Shown here piece by piece: positions 1-8,708 of a DNA stretch of 64,000 nucleotides. Positions within the stretch are counted from its first letter, which is position 1. Each line of letters starts with the position of its first letter. Where the stretch lies: assembly GCF_016888135.1 (NCBI RefSeq), contig NZ_JACSWB010000141.1, positions 1-64,000 of the forward strand. Direction: 5' to 3'. The notes below the pieces were generated by a model. That model made no database searches. It worked only from the letters and a program-made list of their open reading frames with translations, and was not told the DNA's origin. The position numbers and the translations under genes were made by a program. The stretch is from Leptolyngbya sp. CCY15150 (GTDB lineage Bacteria > Cyanobacteriota > Cyanobacteriia > RECH01).

Positions 1-2
1 CC

Positions 3-86
3 GATTTCAGCGTGACAGGATTGTTGGCAGGCATGTTTGGCACCCCACGGTGGATGGCTGACTTGCAGCAACAGCAGGCATCCTAG
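3..86 (+). CDS. C-terminal tail of an unidentified protein (partial)
   Basis: An open frame enters from the left edge and gives 27 residues ending LQQQQAS before TAG at 84-86. The other two forward frames hit stops within the first 60 bases, so this is the only frame compatible with a gene. The start lies outside the window. I do not recognise the family from this tail; that it is coding at all is an inference from frame openness. Confidence 0.45.
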   Translation, partial: DFSVTGLLAGMFGTPRWMADLQQQQAS

Positions 87-248
87 GGGGCGATCGCTGC
101 TCATCCATCGTGATGCCCTCAAGACAATACTGGGATCTACGTACTATCTGGTAGTCCTGAATCCTAGCCACTAGAGGCAGGCCATTGACTCAACATCAGA
201 GCATGATCCTCTCCCTCAGTCCAACCAGCCTAGACTACAATAACGGCT

Positions 249-749
249 ATGAATCAACCCATCCAAAACTGTTACTGGATTGTCTCAGGAGCATTCCTAG
301 CCGGTGAATATCCCAGAGACAAAGACGACCAAACCTCCCGCGACAAGCTGGGCAGGCTGCTAGACAGCGGCGTCACCACCTTTATTGACCTAACCGAAGC
401 CGATGAAGGACTCTTGCCCTATGCCCAGTGGCTAGGCACCGCCACCCACTATCGCTTCCCCATTCAGGATGTATCCGTACCCTCCTCTCCCCAGATAACC
501 CAAGATATTCTAGACACCATCGACCACGCCATCGACCGAGGAGAACTGGTATATCTCCATTGCTGGGGTGGAGTAGGACGCACAGGCGTGATTGTGGGCT
601 GTTGGCTAGCACGCCACGGCCATGCCGGCCCAGTCGCCCTCGACCAACTCCATGAACTCTGGAAACAGTGCCCCAAGTCACGCAGAAGGCGATCGCCTGA
701 GACCCAAGAACAAGAACGCTACATTCTGAACTGGGAAGCTGGGAAATAA
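249..749 (+). CDS. Dual-specificity / protein-tyrosine phosphatase-like protein
   Basis: 166 residues with the cysteine phosphatase signature HCWGGVGRTG. The nucleophile would be Cys105 and the phosphate-binding arginine Arg111; Asp74 in the PIQDVSVPS loop is a plausible general acid. The domain fills nearly the whole protein, with no signal peptide or membrane segment, so a cytoplasmic enzyme acting on a phosphoprotein or a small phosphorylated molecule is expected. The substrate cannot be told from sequence. It stands alone: a perfect palindrome follows about 60 bases downstream and the next gene is on the opposite strand. The ATG start places the first strand of the domain (NCYWIVSGAFLAGEYP) near the N-terminus, as usual for cyanobacterial members. 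Confidence 0.85.
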   Translation: MNQPIQNCYWIVSGAFLAGEYPRDKDDQTSRDKLGRLLDSGVTTFIDLTEADEGLLPYAQWLGTATHYRFPIQDVSVPSSPQITQDILDTIDHAIDRGELVYLHCWGGVGRTGVIVGCWLARHGHAGPVALDQLHELWKQCPKSRRRRSPETQEQERYILNWEAGK

Positions 750-807
750 TTGCTGTAAGCTAATCTGAATCAGATTGTCTAGTGTTGAGGGAACAGAAGT
801 TCTAGCT

Positions 808-829
808 CCCTTCTCCCTAGGGAGAAGGG
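808..829. repeat. 22-bp perfect palindrome of a dispersed repeat type
   Basis: CCCTTCTCCCTAGGGAGAAG plus GG forms a perfect inverted repeat, followed by ttgaggatgaggg. A close relative of the same hairpin-plus-tail (CCCTCTCCC-ttctt-GGGAGAGGG, then tttagggtgaggg) lies inside larC at 31818-31853. There is no U-tract, so it is better called a dispersed hairpin repeat than a terminator, although it sits between convergent genes. Confidence 0.7.
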
Positions 830-924
830 TTGAGGATGAGGGCAAATCATCTATCGATTTAGCAATGCCGTCTTATTCGCACATTATCTGACCCCAACAT
901 CGTTTTGTTTGTGAGCCGCTACAG

Positions 925-1779
925 TTAGCGATCGCCAATCAGCACTTTTGATAGCCCAGAAACCCGTTCCATAATGATCATCAGCACTGCGGTAATGACA
1001 ATTAGAACTCCAGAAATCGCCGCTGCTCGAACGTCGAGGTCATTTTCAATCATCGACCACATCCGAATAGGCAGTACTTCAGTCCGCGCATCCGAGAGAA
1101 ACAGCGATACGGTGATGTTATCGAAAGACGTCAAAAACGCCATGAATGCGCCAATCAGGACACCTTGTTTGATCAAGGGCAACGTGACTTGCCAAAACGT
1201 ATACTGAGGACTGGCCCCCAGTGCCACCGAGGCTTCTTGCAGAATCGATCCGAGTTGAGTCAAGCTAGCGAGAATGTTGCGAACCACATAGGGCGTACAA
1301 ATCACCACATGCCCGATCACAAGGGTCGCGATCGATAGGCGAACTCCCGTTAGGCTAAAAAAGGTCAAAATACCCAGTCCTACAGCCACGCCAGGCAGCG
1401 CTAAAGGCGACATGACGAGGGCATCCATGGCAGTGACCCAACGGGCGCGACTCCTGGCCATAGCTAAAGAAGCGCAAATACCCAATACAATGCAGATAAT
1501 CGCCGTCATGGTTGCCACTTGAAGGCTTGTCCAAGCAGCAGCTTTCACTTCCGTAAACGTCAGGAGTGAAATGTACCACTGGAAGGATAAGCCGGGCGGA
1601 GGAAATTGGAGTGTTTGAGCAGAACTCAAGGATGCTAACAGAACAATTAGCGTCGGCACTGTTAAAACAATTAAGCTGAAGATGGCAAGTCCCCCCATGA
1701 TCAGCCGGAAGGAAAGCTGATCCAGCCAGGTCAAATTACTGCGGATAGATCGATTTGAGCGAGAGGTTGAAACTGCCAT
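925..1779 (-). CDS. ABC transporter permease, PotC-like (polyamine/opine/iron-type importer)
   Basis: 284 residues, about six membrane segments beginning near residue 25. The cytoplasmic EAA loop that docks on the ATPase runs over about residues 182-201 (EASVALGASPQYTFWQVTLP). Family knowledge: BPD_transp_1 inner-membrane permeases work as heterodimers with a PotB-type partner, which is the next gene upstream. It is the last of four genes in transcription order (ATPase, binding protein, PotB-like, PotC-like). A 186-base gap separates it from the PotB-like gene, which is long for an operon, so an internal promoter is possible. The ligand is not determined by the permease sequence. Confidence 0.88.
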   Translation of the reverse strand: MAVSTSRSNRSIRSNLTWLDQLSFRLIMGGLAIFSLIVLTVPTLIVLLASLSSAQTLQFPPPGLSFQWYISLLTFTEVKAAAWTSLQVATMTAIICIVLGICASLAMARSRARWVTAMDALVMSPLALPGVAVGLGILTFFSLTGVRLSIATLVIGHVVICTPYVVRNILASLTQLGSILQEASVALGASPQYTFWQVTLPLIKQGVLIGAFMAFLTSFDNITVSLFLSDARTEVLPIRMWSMIENDLDVRAAAISGVLIVITAVLMIIMERVSGLSKVLIGDR

Positions 1780-1965
1780 GGGTCGTCTCCTGATAAATCT
1801 GATCGGTTGAATAAGGCGATCGCCTCGTCATATCAAATCCGGTTAAGAATGTATTCAAGGCTTGGGTAGTATCCAGACATCTGTAACTCCCTCATTAAAG
1901 GGGCAGCGCAGCGGGGGAATCAACTGTAGGATGTCCTAGCTATGAACATTCGACCGGATTGTATC

Positions 1966-2814
1966 TTACTTGACATACCGCTGAGTTCGCCGTCCAAAAG
2001 AACTGAAGCCAAACACAACGAGTAGCACCATGGCTAGCAAAATCGCGGAAACTGCTGCCGCAAATGGCTTATTCAGTAAAACCACGCCCTGCTGATAAAT
2101 CAGCGTAGGCATGTACATGAGCTGCCCGCCCCCAATGATAGAAGGGGTGACAAAGGAGCTAACCGTCAGGGCAAATACCAACAGGCAGCCCGAAATCAAG
2201 CCGGGGAGCGTCAGCGGAAAGGTTACTTCCCAAAAAGTGCGCCATAAGCCACCGCCCAAACTTTTAGAAGCAGACGTTAAGTGCGGATCAATCTGGGACA
2301 TTGAAGCCACAATGGGCAGCACCATCATGGGCAACCAAATTTGTGTCATCGCCATAACGACGCCCTGATGGGTAAAAAGGAGCTTTATGGGTTCATCGAT
2401 TATGCCCAGCCCCATAAGTGCCCCATTAATTAATCCCTGACGCCCTAAGATAACGACCCAGCCAAATGTCCGAACTACGGCACTGGTCAGAAGTGGCAGC
2501 ATAATCAGGAAAGTTAGAATCCCTTTCCATTTGGCAGGTGAATAGGTGTAGAAATAAGCTACTGGATATCCGAACACTAAACAAGCGATCGTCACTTGTA
2601 GCCCGAGGAAAAAGGTGTCTACCAAGACCTGGACATAACCAGAATCGCGAAAAAACTCCAGATAATGGCCTAGCGAGAGGCCTAATCCATTGGCTCCTTG
2701 AAAGCTGGTGGTAATCAGAACAATAAGAGGAGCCACGTAAAATGCATGGAGGAATATCGCTAGGGGCAACGCTAACTGCCCCCGCTGAGGACGGAAAAAA
2801 TTAGAAACATTCAC
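1966..2814 (-). CDS. ABC transporter permease, PotB-like
   Basis: 282 residues with about six hydrophobic segments, the first at residues 15-37. The EAA loop is visible at about 180-200 (TSASKSLGGGLWRTFWEVTF). This is the PotB-type half of the permease pair of the importer encoded at 925-5244. The binding-protein gene lies 118 bases upstream on the same strand. Length and topology are typical of the family and nothing appears degraded. The substrate class (polyamine, opine, mannopine or iron type) cannot be separated from this protein alone. Confidence 0.88.
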   Translation of the reverse strand: MNVSNFFRPQRGQLALPLAIFLHAFYVAPLIVLITTSFQGANGLGLSLGHYLEFFRDSGYVQVLVDTFFLGLQVTIACLVFGYPVAYFYTYSPAKWKGILTFLIMLPLLTSAVVRTFGWVVILGRQGLINGALMGLGIIDEPIKLLFTHQGVVMAMTQIWLPMMVLPIVASMSQIDPHLTSASKSLGGGLWRTFWEVTFPLTLPGLISGCLLVFALTVSSFVTPSIIGGGQLMYMPTLIYQQGVVLLNKPFAAAVSAILLAMVLLVVFGFSSFGRRTQRYVK

Positions 2815-2932
2815 GGCAAATCATCCTTGTCTGAGGGTCTGAGGGGGCGATCGCGAGTCAATCCAGCGCGGGGCAACACCGACAAGGTGAATGGTGCCGA
2901 GCATATCCCGACCGGCTTGACTGACTGTGAAC

Positions 2933-4027
2933 CTATGCTTGGATTTCCTGATCAAATCGCTCGATCCATTCGGTGCGTCGAGGATTGATTTCAGACCAGT
3001 TTAAGAACACGAGTTGGCTAAGCACCTCATCCATTGAGGCACCAAATTTTTCTGCTAAGAGGCCCGATAGCGCCACATTCTTATTCGATGGCAAGAAATA
3101 ATAGGGTTCAGATGCCATGGCGGTTTGAACTTCTTCGCTGAGGGCGGCATTGATGAAAGCAGCGGCGAGCTCAATGCTGGCAGCAGTATTTTTTACGATC
3201 TGCTGAGCCGGGCGCAGGGCGATCGCCCCTTCTTGAGGCGCTACCCATTCAATATCAATTCCTTTGGCTTGCAGGCTAATCACATTGTTCAAATCGTGGG
3301 GGGCCAGATCGACTTCGCCTTGCTGAAATAGCGTCGCTAGGGCTCCAGAATTTGCCGCAATCCCGTTGAGATTGGGCTTGAGTTTATCTCTCAATGCCGT
3401 GAAAGCGGGCTCAATATCCGTTTCGCTACCGCCGTTCATCTTGGCCAACTGCACCATAACCGAGGTGCCTTGTGTCGTCTGCATTCCCTGCATAGAGACC
3501 TTACCCTGATACTTGGAATCCAAAAGATCGTTCCAAGACGTGGGCGGAGAAGATACGGTAGAAGGATTGTAAGCTAGGCCAATAACCTGCAAGCCCGTGG
3601 TTGGCCCCCAACCATCAGAGCTTTGCAAATCAGGATGCACCTGGTCGTAGTTCTCAATGAGATCAACTGGAATTTTTTCAAACAGTTCCTTATCAGCAGC
3701 ATTGAAGGGGCCTTCATCTAGGAGCACCACATCAAACGAGGGATTTTGCGGAGAAGCTGTGAGCTTAGCCACTTGCTCTAATGACACCATTGGTACCAAG
3801 CTGGCCGTACCGCCTGAGGCTTCACTAAAGGCCGGCACCAATACGTCTCGATAAAACTGTTCCCAACTACCTGCAAAGGTCGTCGCAATCAGCTCGCCGC
3901 CGCTAGCGCCTCCCACACTCTCGCTTGTGGAAGCACCACAGGCTTTGAGTAACATGCTTGTACCCACAAACAGCCCTGCTCCTAAAACAGAGCGCCGGCT
4001 AACCTTGCCAAGAGACCGATAAGACAT
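2933..4027 (-). CDS. ABC transporter substrate-binding lipoprotein, PotD/spermidine-putrescine type
   Basis: 364 residues. The N-terminus has a twin-arginine-like motif (SRRSVLGAG at residues 10-18) and a lipobox ending LLKAC with Cys30, so export followed by lipid anchoring in the plasma membrane is expected. The body has the class D binding-protein look (VVLLDEGPFNAADKELFEKI, then TSWNDLLDSKYQGKVSM). Family knowledge: such proteins bind polyamines, iron or opine-like ligands. The regulator and the racemase-like gene next door fit an amino-acid-derived nitrogen compound better than iron, but that is inference. Neighbours: ATPase gene 71 bases upstream, permease gene 118 bases downstream. Confidence 0.88.
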   Translation of the reverse strand: MSYRSLGKVSRRSVLGAGLFVGTSMLLKACGASTSESVGGASGGELIATTFAGSWEQFYRDVLVPAFSEASGGTASLVPMVSLEQVAKLTASPQNPSFDVVLLDEGPFNAADKELFEKIPVDLIENYDQVHPDLQSSDGWGPTTGLQVIGLAYNPSTVSSPPTSWNDLLDSKYQGKVSMQGMQTTQGTSVMVQLAKMNGGSETDIEPAFTALRDKLKPNLNGIAANSGALATLFQQGEVDLAPHDLNNVISLQAKGIDIEWVAPQEGAIALRPAQQIVKNTAASIELAAAFINAALSEEVQTAMASEPYYFLPSNKNVALSGLLAEKFGASMDEVLSQLVFLNWSEINPRRTEWIERFDQEIQA

Positions 4028-4098
4028 GAGAAACTCCTCAATAGGTGAAATAATTCGAAAAGATCAATAAGTTGTCAAAAATACAGAAGCTGTAGTGC

Positions 4099-5244
4099 TT
4101 ATACCGCAGCCGGAAATAAGACACAAGCTGCCGGAGAAACCGGTTCGAGGTAAACTTTTTCTCCCGGTTGAAGCAGGCGCGAGCCAGCAATCCGCTGTTG
4201 GGAGACTTTGATTTCTAACCCGGGTGCAATGCTGACTTCATAGGTCATGAGTGACCCCAGCGGAATACAAATCTCGACCGTACCAGGAATACAATAAGGT
4301 CTGGCACTGGTCTGCACTTGCAAGTTCTCAGGACGAACCGCTAAACGAGTTTGCGTTCCAGGAGCCAGCGCTTCATCATGGGCAGCTCTCAGACGTCCCC
4401 CACCGGGAACTTCCACGACACATGTCCCTGCTTCTCGACCAATGATCTGTCCAGACAAATGGTTACAGTTACCCACAAAAGAACTGACAAAAGGCGTGGC
4501 CGGATGATCGTAAATTTGGCTTGGAGAATCAAACTGATGGACTTCTCCATTGGAAAGCACCGCAATGCGATCTGACATACTCATGGCTTCTTCTTGATCA
4601 TGGGTCACTAAAATGGCCGTGATTCCTTGTGCATTGAATAAGCGGCGAATCTCAATCTGCATATCGAGCCGTAAATTCTTATCCAGGGCACTAAAGGGTT
4701 CGTCAAGCAGCATCAGCTTGGGCTCGACTGCTAAGGCGCGGGCGATCGCGACACGCTGTTGCTGTCCCCCCGATAGTTCTGCTGGGTAACGCTTAGCCAA
4801 GTGGCCGAGCTGCACTAGATCCAACATTTCGCCCACTTTGTTAGCAACACGACCACGGGAAGCACCTTGGGCTCTGAGACCATAAGCGACGTTATCCCAA
4901 ACGGTTTTGTGGGGAAACAAGGCGTAGTTTTGAAACACAATTCCGACGCCACGCTGGCTTGTCGAAAAGGCATCGACCTGCTGCCCATCAATCAAAATAT
5001 GACCCGATGACTGCTTCAAAAATCCGGCAATGACTCGCAAAAGTGTTGTTTTACCACATCCGCTAGGCCCTAATAGCGAAATAAATTCACCTGGGGTGAT
5101 ATCAAGACAAATATCTCGCAGAGCGATCATGTCCCCATAACGATGGGTGATGTTCTCAATGCGTAAGCTATGGCCAGACAAGTCGGTCAAGGACTGAGAT
5201 GAGGGATGCCCGTGAGTTGGGACAACTTGCTCTACGATATCCAT
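4099..5244 (-). CDS. ABC transporter ATP-binding protein, PotA-like
   Basis: 381 residues. The Walker A motif GPSGCGKTTL is at about 59-68, the signature ELSGGQQQR near 157, and Walker B LMLLDEPFSALD near 175 with a switch histidine in VTHDQEEAM. A C-terminal TOBE-type region covers about 300-380, normal for the PotA/FbpC group. It energises the importer whose binding protein and two permeases follow on the same strand. It is the promoter-proximal gene, and a perfect ATTGTATACAAT palindrome lies 171 bases before its ATG, so control by the divergent GntR regulator is likely. Confidence 0.9.
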   Translation of the reverse strand: MDIVEQVVPTHGHPSSQSLTDLSGHSLRIENITHRYGDMIALRDICLDITPGEFISLLGPSGCGKTTLLRVIAGFLKQSSGHILIDGQQVDAFSTSQRGVGIVFQNYALFPHKTVWDNVAYGLRAQGASRGRVANKVGEMLDLVQLGHLAKRYPAELSGGQQQRVAIARALAVEPKLMLLDEPFSALDKNLRLDMQIEIRRLFNAQGITAILVTHDQEEAMSMSDRIAVLSNGEVHQFDSPSQIYDHPATPFVSSFVGNCNHLSGQIIGREAGTCVVEVPGGGRLRAAHDEALAPGTQTRLAVRPENLQVQTSARPYCIPGTVEICIPLGSLMTYEVSIAPGLEIKVSQQRIAGSRLLQPGEKVYLEPVSPAACVLFPAAV

Positions 5245-5414
5245 ACGTCAACCTCGTAAAAGTTAAGAACAATCTCTAGCACTGGCCCTAATTGGCAACG
5301 AGATAAATTTTGCCCATGCTAATGCGATTGAATCGACACATTCGGTAGCTGCTAGTACTGCTAATCAGACAAAGAATACTTAATCGACTTGGTATGCAAT
5401 TCCGGAACACAAAA

Positions 5415-5426
5415 ATTGTATACAAT
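5415..5426. promoter_or_regulatory. Candidate GntR operator 1 (importer side)
   Basis: ATTGTATACAAT is a perfect 12-bp palindrome in the 330-base divergent region between the PotA-like ATPase gene (minus) and the gntR gene (plus). The same 12 bases recur before the EamA gene, and a 10-bp core recurs before gntR. TTGTATACAA-type palindromes are typical of FCD-subfamily GntR regulators. Confidence 0.65.
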
Positions 5427-5561
5427 CTTTGTTGATGATTTTGTGTATTTCAATACGTTTGCACAAAGCAGTTGTTGGGGGCGTCATACCGGCTTTCGAT
5501 CGGCATCTGTCGTCGGAATGAGCCGGAATGAATTGGAATAATCGTGCATAATCGTAGAGCT

Positions 5562-5571
5562 TTGTATACAA
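5562..5571. promoter_or_regulatory. Candidate GntR operator 2 (autoregulatory)
   Basis: TTGTATACAA palindrome 39 bases before the preferred gntR start at 5611 and directly abutting the upstream ATG at 5575. Its position would block the regulator's own promoter or early transcript, fitting autorepression. It shares the core with operators at 5415-5426 and 7541-7552. Confidence 0.6.
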
Positions 5572-5610
5572 TTTATGTATGCACTCTTGCTCATTTTTCG
5601 ATGGCTAGTT

Positions 5611-6312
5611 ATGCTTCCTGTTCCTTCTTCCAATCGATTCAATGAAGATGCGGTCTACACAGAAGTGCGGAACGCGATCTGCGAGCGACAACTGCTTCCC
5701 GACACGAAGCTGGGCGAGACCCTATTGGCGGAGCACTTTGGCGTGAGTCGCACCATCATCCGTCAAGTGTTATTGCGTTTGGCTGGTGAAGGCTTGGTGA
5801 GGCAAGAGCCGAATCGGGGAGCTTTTGTCGCCCGAATTAGTCTTGAAGAGGCGCAGCAAATTTATGCGGCCTGGCGATTAGTTGAAGGTACGATTATTCA
5901 AGAAATCACTAGCTCCATCCTCCCCAACCAGGTGCAGGCGTTACGTGAACTGATTGCCCAAGAGCGGAAGGCCTGTAAGCAAAACGACTATCCACGGCTC
6001 ACCCGGTTATCGATGCAGTTCCATATCGAGTTAGCAGCCCTTAGCCAGAATGGTTACTTGGGACGCTTTTTACAAGACTTGATTCCCCTTACATCGCTGG
6101 CATATTTCTACGATGTGAGGAATATGCCGTTGTGTACCGAGGATGAGCATAGTCAAATTTTGAATTGTATTGAAGCGGGAGATGTGGAGCAGGCTGTTGC
6201 TGTTAGCCACAAGCACCTCGATGGGATTGAAGCCGCTCTCAATACCTTTGCGGCATTAGAACCGCGACTCAGCTTGGCCGAACGGTTAGCCACGCGTCAA
6301 CCTTCACTATAG
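5611..6312 (+). CDS. GntR family transcriptional regulator (FadR/FCD subfamily)
   Basis: 233 residues from the ATG at 5611; an in-frame ATG at 5575 would add 12 hydrophobic residues and abut an operator, so it is less likely. The winged helix-turn-helix is N-terminal (LAEHFGVSRTIIRQVLLRLA, then the wing RQEPNRGAFVA). A C-terminal all-helical FCD ligand domain follows, with the metal/ligand-site style residues of that family (QFHIELA, DEHSQIL, HKHLDGIE). Family knowledge: FCD regulators usually bind a carboxylate or amino-acid effector and repress adjacent uptake or catabolic genes. It is divergent from the ABC importer and precedes the racemase-like gene; three matching palindromes before importer, regulator and exporter suggest a local regulon. 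Confidence 0.88.
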   Translation: MLPVPSSNRFNEDAVYTEVRNAICERQLLPDTKLGETLLAEHFGVSRTIIRQVLLRLAGEGLVRQEPNRGAFVARISLEEAQQIYAAWRLVEGTIIQEITSSILPNQVQALRELIAQERKACKQNDYPRLTRLSMQFHIELAALSQNGYLGRFLQDLIPLTSLAYFYDVRNMPLCTEDEHSQILNCIEAGDVEQAVAVSHKHLDGIEAALNTFAALEPRLSLAERLATRQPSL

Positions 6313-6517
6313 TTGATCCTATTTGACTGGTTTGCCTGATAAAACCCAGTTAGCCAGCGCTCAAAACGATTGGTAGTCATAGGAATTGCGCCCGTCGATA
6401 GTGCCTACAGTCCACCTCATAATCGGTGTGATGCTAAACCGGGTTACGAGTATTGAACAGACTGTTTCACTAGAACATAACTCCTGAGTTTGAAGTCCCT
6501 TTGCGGCGTGAACATTT

Positions 6518-7204
6518 ATGCGACTACTTCTGGTCAACAGCAATTCAACGACAGCGGTCACTGAGCGGATGGTTGAAACGGCCAACACTGTTGCTTCCCC
6601 GCATACCACCATTACTGGTGTTACGGCCTCCGGAGCTGCGGTCATCCGTTCCCATCTTGAATTTGCTGAAGCTGCTGTGCAAACGGTGCTTGCACTCCAA
6701 CAAAATGCTCCTGGGCACGATGCCGCTATCATCGGATGCTTTGGCGATCCGGGGCTGAAGGCGGCGCGTCAGACGCTTACTATTCCTATTGTCGGGCTCA
6801 CGGAAGCGGCCATGCTGATGGCTCATACGCTAGGCGGTCGATACAGCGTGATCAGCTTTGGTCGGCACAATGCTATCAACATGGTCGATTTAGCCCGTAG
6901 CTATGGGCTCCACTCACGCTTAGCTTCCGTGCGTATTGCGGATGTTAGCTACAGCGCTATTCTGGCAGATCCGAGTCAGGCTTTCGACGCTTGTGTGGAC
7001 GCTGGTAAGCAAGCTCTGACTCAAGATGGAGCTGATGTGTTGATTCTAGGCGGTGGCCCCGTGGCAGGTATGGCTCGCCAAGTTGCGGCGATGTTAGACG
7101 TACCAGTGTTAGACAGTATTGCTTGTGCGACAAAACTGGCTGAATCTTTGGCCGCTTGTGGCTATACGACGAGCCGCTCTGGTCTTTATCAATCGGTGGA
7201 ATAA
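6518..7204 (+). CDS. Asp/Glu/hydantoin racemase family protein with one catalytic Cys missing
   Basis: 228 residues. The N-terminal LLLVNSNSTTAVTE and the GCFGDPGL motif (Cys74) match the hydantoin/Asp-Glu racemase superfamily. Canonical racemases use two cysteines, the second in an LGCAGM-like motif; here that position reads LILGGGPVAG (residues 175-184) and no cysteine is present. Two-base racemisation as in canonical enzymes is therefore doubtful. A decarboxylase, isomerase or binding role, or a subfamily using another acid-base residue, should be considered. It follows gntR by 205 bases on the same strand and precedes the EamA exporter, which places it in the importer regulon. Cytoplasmic: no signal peptide. 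Confidence 0.75.
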   Translation: MRLLLVNSNSTTAVTERMVETANTVASPHTTITGVTASGAAVIRSHLEFAEAAVQTVLALQQNAPGHDAAIIGCFGDPGLKAARQTLTIPIVGLTEAAMLMAHTLGGRYSVISFGRHNAINMVDLARSYGLHSRLASVRIADVSYSAILADPSQAFDACVDAGKQALTQDGADVLILGGGPVAGMARQVAAMLDVPVLDSIACATKLAESLAACGYTTSRSGLYQSVE

Positions 7205-7268
7205 GGAACCCGTGTCATTGGGTTCAGATCTTGCCAGATGCACGATAGTGTTGTTTTTTTTCAAGAAG

Positions 7269-7315
7269 AATGAATGCCTCAAACCCTTATTCAACAGAGG
7301 TTTGAGGCATTCATT
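7269..7315. repeat. Perfect 17-bp stem-loop after the racemase-like gene
   Basis: AATGAATGCCTCAAACC (7269-7285) and its exact reverse complement (7299-7315) are separated by a 13-base loop. No U-tract follows on either strand; the run of eight Ts lies upstream of the left arm. It may still end transcription or protect the racemase mRNA 3' end, but a classical intrinsic terminator is not supported. Confidence 0.7.
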
Positions 7316-7350
7316 GCTTGAATCATCGAAACGCCTGTCTAAAAAGGTTT

Positions 7351-7399
7351 TTGAGTATCTTGCTCACATTCCGATGTCATGCATTCATACAGCACTACC
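7351..7399 (+). repeat. Dispersed hairpin repeat, copy A
   Basis: TGAGTATCTTGCTCA followed by cattccgatgtcatgcattca. The same hairpin plus downstream tail is found at 14934-14980 (plus) and, reverse-complemented, near 18660-18710. See the finding on the modular repeat family. Confidence 0.6.
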
Positions 7400-7540
7400 G
7401 CCACAGGTTAATCTGGCAGACTGTTTGAGTGCGAGTAAACCCTCCCCCTCGCATTAGCCAGCGTGGCATCGGTCATGCTCAACCCGTCATGGATTGGCAA
7501 CAAAACCGCTTTGTTCTGTATGTAAATTTAGTATACATTG

Positions 7541-7552
7541 ATTGTATACAAT
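7541..7552. promoter_or_regulatory. Candidate GntR operator 3 (exporter side)
   Basis: ATTGTATACAAT is identical over all 12 bases to the palindrome at 5415-5426. A second GTATAC half lies ten bases upstream at 7531-7536. It is 73 bases before the ribosome-site-supported ATG of the EamA transporter, so it probably overlaps that gene's promoter. Confidence 0.65.
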
Positions 7553-7625
7553 TTATGCGTTCCACATTTCTTATATCTTGCTACCGATTAAATGTCCGAT
7601 TATTTACACGTCAGGAGATTTGCTT

Positions 7626-8687
7626 ATGTTTCTTTCGCCGGTTTACTCTCTTCGTCGTTTGGCGTACCAAGGGTTGCTGGCCCACGTTGAGGAAAGAAAA
7701 CCTGTTGACATAGTGATGGACAATCAGCCCTTTAGGGTTGAGAATAGCTGGCTGGTGGGTCTGAAAAAGCTGCGCCCCTATTGGGCGGGATTAGGTCTGG
7801 CGATCGCATTGGTAAGTATTGCCTGCGCGTCCATTTTGGTCGTGATTGCTGAGCGATCGATGAGTCCGGGCGCGATCGCGTTTAATCGGCTTCTGATCGC
7901 CGGAATTGTTTTTGCTCTATGGCAATCCTGGCCTTCCCAACGGAACAAGAATCGATCAACCGAGCCTCTTGCGGATCAGCATCCAAATCGTTGGCGAATT
8001 ATGGGGATCTTCGTATTAGCTGGCTGTAGTTTCGCCGGGTCGCTGGGATGCGCCGCCTGGTCGTTAACTCAGACAACGGTAGCCAACTCGACGTTGCTCA
8101 ATAACCTGATGCCGCTGTTCACGACTCTGGGAGCCTGGTTGCTGCTGGGGCAACAGTTCAATCGTCGCTTTGTGATTGGTTTGGCAGTGGCGATCGCCGG
8201 GGTAATCACGATCGGCATCCAAGATTTACACCTGGCAGATGCACAGCTCACCGGCGATGCCGCAGCCCTTCTAGCCGCGATCTTTCTAGCCATCACGCTG
8301 CTTTGTGTCGAGCGCTTACGGATACATTATTCAACCGCTGCGACCATGGCGGGTTTGTCATTCATTGGAGCCGCCTTTCTGCTCCCGTTTGCCTACCTGA
8401 GTTCTGATCGTTTGTTTCCCAGCAACGCAACCTGCTCACTGGCAGTCGTCGCTCTAGCTTTAATTTCTCAGGTTGTAGGGCATGGTCTGCTGACTTACAG
8501 CCTCAAGTCATTTTCCTCTAGCCTGGTATCTGTATTAATGCTAGCAATTCCAGTCATGTCGTCATTGTTGGCTGCGGTGCTGTTTGGACAGCATCTGGGT
8601 TGGGTGAATAGCATTGCTTTTGTGATAGTGCTGATCGGCATTTATCTAGCTATTTCAGGTCAAGCCATCTCAGCGGCAAAGGAGTAG
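7626..8687 (+). CDS. EamA/DMT family transporter
   Basis: 353 residues from ATG 7626, chosen because AGGAG lies at 7613-7617, eight bases before it; the open frame continues upstream but runs through the operator. About ten hydrophobic segments in two repeats, the first beginning near residue 42 (LGLAIALVSIACASILVVIA) and the second in the C-terminal half ending LIGIYLAISGQA. Family knowledge: EamA proteins mostly export amino acids or related metabolites. An operator-like palindrome 73 bases before the start ties it to the GntR regulon with the ABC importer. An exporter in the same regulon as an importer suggests substrate-product exchange, which is inference. Confidence 0.82.
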   Translation: MFLSPVYSLRRLAYQGLLAHVEERKPVDIVMDNQPFRVENSWLVGLKKLRPYWAGLGLAIALVSIACASILVVIAERSMSPGAIAFNRLLIAGIVFALWQSWPSQRNKNRSTEPLADQHPNRWRIMGIFVLAGCSFAGSLGCAAWSLTQTTVANSTLLNNLMPLFTTLGAWLLLGQQFNRRFVIGLAVAIAGVITIGIQDLHLADAQLTGDAAALLAAIFLAITLLCVERLRIHYSTAATMAGLSFIGAAFLLPFAYLSSDRLFPSNATCSLAVVALALISQVVGHGLLTYSLKSFSSSLVSVLMLAIPVMSSLLAAVLFGQHLGWVNSIAFVIVLIGIYLAISGQAISAAKE

Positions 8688-8708
8688 AGCGATCGTGTGC
8701 CATGGCAC

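Noticed and set aside
7249-7315. Intrinsic terminator at the 17-bp stem-loop
   Set aside because: The T-run lies before the stem, and neither strand has a U-tract after it.
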